From Sarocladium kiliense (taxonomy: Eukaryota; Ascomycota; Sordariomycetes; Hypocreales; Sarocladiaceae), in the NCBI GenBank assembly GCA_030734395.1, contig JAUZTG010000028.1, positions 1 to 64,000 of the forward strand: 64,000 bases of DNA. Direction: 5' to 3'. Shown one piece after another: positions 58,067-64,000 of the stretch. Under the pieces are notes generated by a model, which worked only from the letters and a program-made list of their open reading frames with translations, did no database searches and was not told the origin of the DNA. How positions within the stretch are numbered: the stretch's first letter is position 1; each line of letters starts with the position of its first letter. Made by a program: the position numbers and the translations under genes.

Positions 58067-59017
58067 ATGCCAGAAACAATAGCTATCGTCGGCGCATCCG
58101 GCAAACTTGGTGGAGCGACCCTGTCGGCGCTGCTTCAGTACAACCTCGTCGCTCCAACGTCTATCATCGCCATCACTTCGTCCCAACCAGGCACCGAGAA
58201 ATGGCAGTCCCTTGCGGAAAAGGGCGTGACTGTGCGCCATGGCACGTTCGAGGATCCATCTAGCCTCGAGACCGCCCTGCAAGGAGTCGACAAGTTCTTC
58301 CTGGTCTCTACCCCACAGATCCAGCTAGACTTCAACGACGCACCGGAGGGCTCGGGTCGTGAGAAACACCACTATGTCGCCATTGACGCCGCTCGCAAGG
58401 CGGGCGTGCGGCACATTATCTACTCCTCCCTCGCCTTCCAGAACCCGAGCAAATCGGGCGTGATGCGCGCGCATATCCGAACGGAAGCGTATCTCTCGTC
58501 GCTCACGGATGTGCAGGTCACAGTTGTGCGGGAGGGACTCTACAATGAGTCGTGGCCATTGTATCTAGGGTACTACGATCCGACTGGGGATGAGAGGGGA
58601 ACGGTGCGACTCGCCGGGGATGGCAAGATATGCTGGACAGCTATCGAGGACTTGGGACTCGGCAGCGCTTTGATCCTGGCCGCTCCCACAGAGGAGTGGG
58701 TGGGTAAGACGGTCTATTTGTCAACACCCCCAGACACGGCCAAGAGTCTCAAAGAGGTGGCCGCCTTGGTCTCTGGCAGGAGGGGCAAGTATGTCAGTGT
58801 CGAAATCGTTGATCGCCAGGAGCACAACAAGCACTACATTCATGACAGAAAGATGGATGCTCCGGCTGTTGAGTGGTGGTCGCATACATATGAAGCGCTC
58901 GAGGATGGAGAGTGTCTGATCGACGATCCGACTCTCTCGACGCTTCTCCAGAGTAAAGGCAAAAGTCCGATACGAATGGAAGATACGGTAACAGCCATGG
59001 TCGGAAGTGCGAAGTAA
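58067..59017 (+). CDS. NmrA-like NAD(P)-binding reductase
   Basis: Atypical short-chain dehydrogenase/NmrA family protein, single exon, 316 aa. The N-terminal IAIVGASGKLGGATLSALL is the GxxGxxG NAD(P) loop (about residues 5-23). GVTVRHGTFEDPSSLETALQ, VDKFFLVSTP, DAARKAGVRHIIYSS and RTEAYLSSLTDVQVTVVREGLYNESW follow in the canonical order. DGKICWTAIEDLGLGSALIL is also typical. The usual YxxxK pair is not conserved, as is common in this group, so it may be a reductase (isoflavone-reductase-like) or a redox sensor. It is tandem with the epoxide hydrolase. Confidence 0.9.
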   Translation: MPETIAIVGASGKLGGATLSALLQYNLVAPTSIIAITSSQPGTEKWQSLAEKGVTVRHGTFEDPSSLETALQGVDKFFLVSTPQIQLDFNDAPEGSGREKHHYVAIDAARKAGVRHIIYSSLAFQNPSKSGVMRAHIRTEAYLSSLTDVQVTVVREGLYNESWPLYLGYYDPTGDERGTVRLAGDGKICWTAIEDLGLGSALILAAPTEEWVGKTVYLSTPPDTAKSLKEVAALVSGRRGKYVSVEIVDRQEHNKHYIHDRKMDAPAVEWWSHTYEALEDGECLIDDPTLSTLLQSKGKSPIRMEDTVTAMVGSAK

Positions 59018-59512
59018 GGTAGATCATGGACATAATTGAACAAATTAGACTTGACGGGTCTTTGACTGACAGAAGCCGAATGCTCTGGAAGCTACCCCAG
59101 GAGCGGCGTATAGTGTGGAGGCAGCGTGCAGACGATCCGACTTGCCATCTTTGCACTTCGCAACTTCCCCCCAGCTATCCACCTGCCTAACCGTTTTGGA
59201 AATGAACTAATGACCACGAATGTTAAGCAGACGCTTGTTCCTGGTGCCTGGATTTGGTGTTTAGCTATGAGAAGTCAGGGTGACGGGGGACCACCCGGAG
59301 CGTACCCGCATCGAGGTTCACCATGCTCTACATGCCTTCAGACGACATTTACTATCAAACGGTGTGAGATGGCTTCTTTAAACGTGGACTGAGAAAGCAT
59401 TCCATCATCAATCAGAATGTAAACGTGATACAGATACTATCGTAGCAGATAGAAACAAAGTTCTCACGAGCAGAGAAGTCCATGACCTTCATGTCTTTAC
59501 ACTTTATTATGT
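59018..59512. other. Convergent intergenic spacer
   Basis: A 495-bp spacer between convergent genes. No feature supported. Confidence 0.5.
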
Positions 59513-61290
59513 CTAACAGGTGTAGTTCATATCAAGAGTGACACTCGGAGTTCCCTTGAAGCCTTGAGGCACAGCATAGGTAACATTGTAGATCCAGTGA
59601 TCTCGAAGAGTAGTACCGTACGTGACAGGGAGCTTCTTCAGGCCTGGAGCATTGACGTTAACGCTGAGGCAGGGCAGGCTCTCCAGACCAGTAACGACGT
59701 GCTTCTGACCAAGCGTCCAGGACGGCGGGATACCGCTAAGTGCGAAGGTAAACCTCTCGGAGCCAGGCTGGGTAGCGTTGGGGTACGACAATACCAAGCG
59801 GTTGGCGCTGACCTTGGAGGTAATGGTGAGCGAGTCGGGATAAAGCGAAAACCAGCCCATATAGGCGTAGGGCTTCCGCGACGGATCAGCGGCCCATTGC
59901 ACGACGGCGGGAACATACTGATCGCCGTGGTTCTGGTAGTTTTGAACTGTCTGACCGCCGATCATGACATTCTGAGAGACCCAGGAGCAGATCACACGGC
60001 CCTTCTTGGTCTCGAGATTGTCGTAGATAGTCTTGTTGATGTAGCGCTCGCCCTTCCAGGAACCCTTGGCAGTGAGGGCAGCGGCAGTCTTCTTGTCGAT
60101 GGTCTGGGCGATGGCATCCATGACAAGAGCGAAGGCGGCACCCTGCGCCGTGTCATACAGAAGGTCAGCTTCACCAAGCGGAGGCTCGCCGAATTGGCCG
60201 CGACCGAAGACTCCCCACATGACCATGGAAACGATCTGGGAGTGTGCGGTAGCATCGCGGCTATAAGCACGATCGTAGGGGCCGACCATGTTGCCAAGAT
60301 AAGGGTTGTAATGAGCAGCAATGTCCTTGAACAGTTCTTTGAGGATGTACTCAGAGTTCTTCGTCATGGGCAGATCAGTAGGACCGTACTTGATGTTGGC
60401 AGCCAGAGCCCAGATATCAATGCCATAATAGTTAGGCGCATTGTACTCGCCGAGCCCGTTGTCATCCCGCTTAAAGAGCTTGAGTAGATCCTGACCCTGC
60501 TGTTGGGCAAATTTGATCAGCTTGGCGTCGTTCTTACGCTTGCCGACCCAACCAGTTGTCAAGACACGCATCAGGCCGATGTTGGAGTACCCAAGGGTCA
60601 GGTTGTCGTCCTCCGGGAAGGTTCCGTTACGGCGCATGCCTCCGACTGCAGCAGATTCGAGGGCAGTCACAATACGGGAGACAAGGCTGGCGGGGAGCAA
60701 GTGCTCGAACTCCTCGACAACCTGGATGAGGGTAGTACCGACGAACTCTCTCCAGTTGGGGTCATAGCTGCCGTAGATGGTGGGTGGGTACAGAGGGCCG
60801 TCGGGAGTTGGGTTTGGCTCATCAGGTGAGAGCTTCCATGTGCCGTACCATGGCGCATTGAAGTCTGCGTTGAGCTGGGCCGCCAGACTGGAAATAACGA
60901 TCAGCACAAATGGCTTGTGGTATCCTCTGAGGGATAAGGTCGACGCTTACACGCTCTCAATGGCTGCAATGGCAGTCTTGACGTCGCCACGGTGCAGTAA
61001 ACCAGGAATGTACCATGAGGTGAAGCGGACAGACCACTGGCCGTTATCCTGGTACCAGATGTAGTTGTACGAAGAATCGTAGCGAGAGTCTGACACCTCC
61101 ATAGAGTAGTCGAACAAACTCTGCGCATCTGTTTTGAGAGGGATCATGTCAGTCGACCAAGCTTACACGGATTGCATGGTATGTACGGGATGAAGCACTT
61201 ACTCTTGGAGAGCGCCTTGTTGATCTTGGCGGCGCTCGTGACAGCGCTAAGCAGAGCCATAGAGGCCGTGGCCAACGTGAAAACCTTCAT
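59513..61290 (-). CDS. Secreted protein, probable six-hairpin (alpha/alpha toroid) fold
   Basis: Exons 61290-61203, 61128-60951 and 60887-59513 give 546 aa. Residues 1-20 (MKVFTLATASMALLSAVTSA) are a signal peptide. SMEVSDSRYDSSYNYIWYQD then FTSWYIPGLLHRGD follow. The central part has helical-toroid-like stretches: GTTLIQVVEEFEHLLPASLV, NLTLGYSNIGLMRV, NAPNYYGIDIWALA and PYDRAYSRDATAHSQIVSMV. The C-terminal 150 residues are beta-rich (KPYAYMGWFSLYPDSLTITS). Several NxT/S sites are present. Such proteins are frequent and uncharacterised in filamentous ascomycetes; a glycoside hydrolase-like role is possible, but I see no definitive catalytic motif. Confidence 0.78.
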
Positions 61291-62362
61291 CTTTGCTGTG
61301 TTAACGGCACGACGCTCTCAGAGTCTAGACTAGAAGGGCACCGAAAAGACCGATTCGAGGAGATGATCCAACAAACACTTTGACAGCTGAACATAGTCTC
61401 AGGGCAAAGGCGTAAAGACAATGAGGGCGGCCAAACTCCTCTTATAGACCTTGAGATACGCGCACTGTCACGCTGAGATCCTCAGCTGCACATCACTATC
61501 TCCCCTTCATGCGACACCTTCCCCATGGGCACATGAGGTGCCGGGGGGCGCGACCCCGGATTCCATTCTCCAATCCGGTCAAAGCCGGCGAAGATGACCG
61601 GTAATCCGACGAGGCTTCAGGAGAAGATGGGCACGAGGCGCAGGACTAGCTGGGCTAGTTGTTGATAGGAAAGGGCGTAGAACGTCTTAGTTCGAAGTCA
61701 ATTCGTGCCGCTCTACATAGTCGCAACATCAGTATTTAACATTACCTGGCCACACAGGTGACACTAAGTCCTGCTCTCCTGATTCATGCTGATAGACTCT
61801 CGCGCCAATGCGCTTTAGCTGACACTACCGAATTTATCAGGACATCGCAAGATCCGGTTATCACAATTTCCAATCTCTCACGGTAGAGCACTCCAGTCAA
61901 ATGTCCATTTCTTCGGCGAAGGGGCCGGCTTCTCCGAACTTCAGTAATCTCTACTCTCCAGACCTCATATAGCCGTGATAGCCGCATTTATAACGCAGGG
62001 ATAGCTCGTTAGATCTGAACATAGGCTTTGTCGCCAGGCATTCAGCGCAAGACATTAAGCCATTCCGCAAAGCTTAACAGACAGTTCCATCAAAGAGTTC
62101 CAGAGGCAACCCACACAAAGATTGCAATGGGGTCCCCGAGCGACTGAATTGCCTAGTTATTCGTCTGGGAACAGTTTATCGAGGCTCACCCCGACAAATA
62201 CCATCAGCACCGCCGCGTAAGCCAGGGTTGCCCAAATACTTGATCCAAAGACTTGAGTTGCCACACCATCATTATTCCAAAGTAGTCCATATGTAAACTC
62301 TTCTGTGTACAGTGACTGTAATCAAGTTTCCAGCCATGGTTGCACCTTCTCTTCGAGGGGCT
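61291..62362. other. Intergenic
   Basis: A 1.07-kb region: promoter of the toroid protein gene and 3' region of the MFS gene. No gene supported. Confidence 0.5.
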
Positions 62363-63848
62363 CTAAATCTTTCTCCAGGCCCAAACATAGTCCATGAGTG
62401 CCCATCGCGCTGCCGCAAATGCCACGAGTGCCACGAACAAGACAGCCCCAAAGAAGAGAACAAATGCTTGCTCGCTCAATGACCCAAGAAGACTGCTGCC
62501 GATTGGAACGCATAAAAGGGTACTTCACGGGGTGATTAGCAAACCTCCTCACTTCAGCGGGGCTGCGAAACTTGTCGCGTATTCGAATGATTGATCGAAT
62601 TCGGGGAAAACAATTCACATTCACCAAACGGGACACTCACACAACAGCCACTGCAAGGAAGCATGTACCGTAATATTGCCCAAACTGGGACACAGGACAT
62701 AGCTTCCCAATGCAGAGTGGTTCAAGGCTCAGCACGCCTCCGCTGGTAAACCCAAAAACAATGGCGAAAGCATAAAGCAATCCCACGCTTTCGCTAGACT
62801 GCAGCCAGAAAGCTAGGGCTGATAGTAGCCCTACCAGCAGCATGAGTATGATTGCGTTGAACGGACCAACGGCGTCTGCCAGAATACCGCCCGCGATCCG
62901 GCCTCCCGCAGAGCAGCTAAATCGCGTTATCAGCCACAGCGAACTCCCATCATACTCGAGTCTTTGAGGATGTACCCATTCAGAACAGCAATAATAGTAT
63001 AGCCAGTGGCCTCACTTAATCTCAGATTGTCCGCAAATTCTGGAAGTAGTCCCAGAGTTCCGAAGAGTACGAAGTCGAAGGCTGCAGATGATCAGCATCA
63101 TTACGGGGGGGGGTAGGAGTAAAGAAACGCTACCTCCGATGCCAAATATGATGAGAACACAAGACGGTCGGAGGAAGTCTTTCACCGGAGCTGTGTTCCT
63201 GCGGCAGGGGCCTGCACGAGAGCGGACGGTGAAGAGTCCGAAGACAACAAGGACAGAGATGAAGATTCCAAGAGCCCTAATGCTCCAGGACCAGCCGACC
63301 TTGGCGAATAGCGGTCTTAAGGAGAGTGGAAATATGACACCTCCTAAACTTCCACCAAGGATCACGATTCCGGTAGCAAGTCCTTTGCCCTTATCAAACC
63401 AATGCCCTAGGACACTGACGGCCACCGTGCTGAGGATCGCACATCCAGTGCCACCAATAAGACCATATACAACTATAAAATGCACGAAATGCGAGCATTC
63501 AGCCATGCCGAAAATGGAGCCAAGGTAAAGGATGCTTCCGATGATCATGAGTGCAGTTGAGCCGTGTCTATCAAAAATGATACCGACGGGAAAGCCCAGG
63601 AACAAGGTTAGAAACAGATGGATGCCGTTGATCCAGGAGATTTCGCTCAGCGTTGAGCTCACAAGCTGATTCGATGCCCAGAACGAGAGAAAGACACCGT
63701 TTGACGCGAGCAGGCCGTACGTTGCCCAGATCGTCGCCATCGAACCGGCCACAACAAGCCAGCGAGTGGTGTCTCGTATGCATTGGAGACGTGTTGACAC
63801 AATCCCACCCTCTGGACTATGCGAGTCCGAAATTGTGAGTGAATCCAT
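62363..63848 (-). CDS. MFS transporter, monocarboxylate-porter type
   Basis: Exons 63848-63134, 63081-62976, 62916-62641 and 62522-62363 give 418 aa. The N-terminus (MDSLTISDSHSPEGG) is short and polar. WLVVAGSMATIWATYGLLASNG is helix 1 of the MCT/riboflavin-type fungal MFS group. GFPVGIIFDRHGSTALMIIG is the helix 2-3 motif, with ILYLGSIFG after it. HWFDKGKGLATGIVILGGSLGG is the helix 5 signature. The second half continues over three introns (CSAGGRIAGGILADAVGPFN, and LLCVPIGSSLLGSLSEQ leading to the end). The third intron (118 bp) is longer than the others. Substrate unknown; monocarboxylates or small metabolites are likely from family membership. Confidence 0.85.
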
Positions 63849-64000
63849 GATTGAAAGTGCAGGTTTTCGGTTGCTTCCAAGCTGCAGTGGCTTGAGAGCA
63901 GACTTGACCCTGCAGACTGGCCAGCTATTGAGAGAAACGTCTATCAGCAGCGGTCAACCCTACTTACTTAAAGGAACGTGAGGAGACCGGGACACAGGCT
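63849..64000. other. Promoter fragment at the window edge
   Basis: The last 150 bp upstream of the MFS start. No feature beyond promoter sequence is supported. Confidence 0.4.

Noticed and set aside
59564..60487. A 307-codon frame antisense to the toroid-fold gene
   Set aside because: Mirror of strongly biased coding sequence; the minus strand has the signal peptide and consistent splicing.
63107..63114. G-run in the MFS gene suspected of being a frameshift
   Set aside because: It lies inside a normal intron (GTAGCG...TGCAG) and does not affect the frame.
1..64000. Search for tRNA, rRNA, CRISPR, telomeric repeats or intact transposons
   Set aside because: No convincing T-loop pairs, array of spaced repeats, transposase motif or telomere repeat was seen by eye; a dedicated scan could still find a diverged element.

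Overview
The window looks like nuclear DNA of a filamentous ascomycete. Genes are split by short introns (about 45-125 bp) with GT...AG ends and, in many, CTAAC-type branch sites. Several products are typical of that group: a fused tryptophan synthase, PRM1, Zn2Cys6 regulators, MARVEL-like and Helo-like N-domain proteins, and DUF1348. A Dothideomycete-like source is my best guess, but no marker in the window settles it. I see no tRNA, rRNA or CRISPR array, and no intact transposon.

Layout. 0-5 kb: adenylate kinase, proteasome subunit Rpn8 and a SWIM-domain Sws1 homologue. 6-7 kb: a cytosolic sulfotransferase. 7.4-12.6 kb: one very large minus-strand gene with a Helo/STAND-like N-terminal domain followed by a long disordered tail; its second-exon region contains a suspicious in-frame TAG. 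13.5-16.7 kb: coproporphyrinogen oxidase (HEM13) and ATG8. 17.4-23 kb: a SAM methyltransferase, a short zinc-finger-less transcription-factor-like protein and a short-chain dehydrogenase. 25.5-35.4 kb: PRM1, the bifunctional TRP5, mitochondrial L28, a four-pass membrane protein and another methyltransferase.

36-43.7 kb: a compact carbohydrate module. It has a GH88-type unsaturated glucuronyl hydrolase, a sugar-porter MFS transporter and a DUF2264 protein. The transporter and DUF2264 gene are divergent around a near-perfect 17-bp inverted repeat of CGGAG elements, and a related CTCCG-N7-CGGAG palindrome lies upstream of the GH88 gene. I infer co-regulated uptake and breakdown of unsaturated uronic-acid oligosaccharides.

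43.7-53.8 kb: an accessory, decaying stretch. It holds a pseudogene with at least four frame breaks, a complete DUF1348 gene, a short relic of a transcription-factor gene related to the intact one at 53.8-55.9 kb, a diverged repeat pair, a GIY-YIG (T5orf172) gene, a truncated MYND-finger start, an F-box/nucleotidyltransferase-like gene with an 18-bp tandem repeat, and a fungal coiled-coil protein of unknown role.

53.8-64 kb: a Zn2Cys6 regulator divergent from a secreted epoxide hydrolase, across a 343-bp promoter carrying three TCGTCCGG repeats plus one inverted CCGGAC. It is followed by an NmrA-like reductase, a secreted protein with a probable alpha/alpha-toroid fold, and a monocarboxylate-type MFS transporter. 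This may be a small detoxification or metabolite cluster.

Exon boundaries were placed by eye from splice motifs and reading-frame continuity. Gene spans include introns, and exons are given in each entry.
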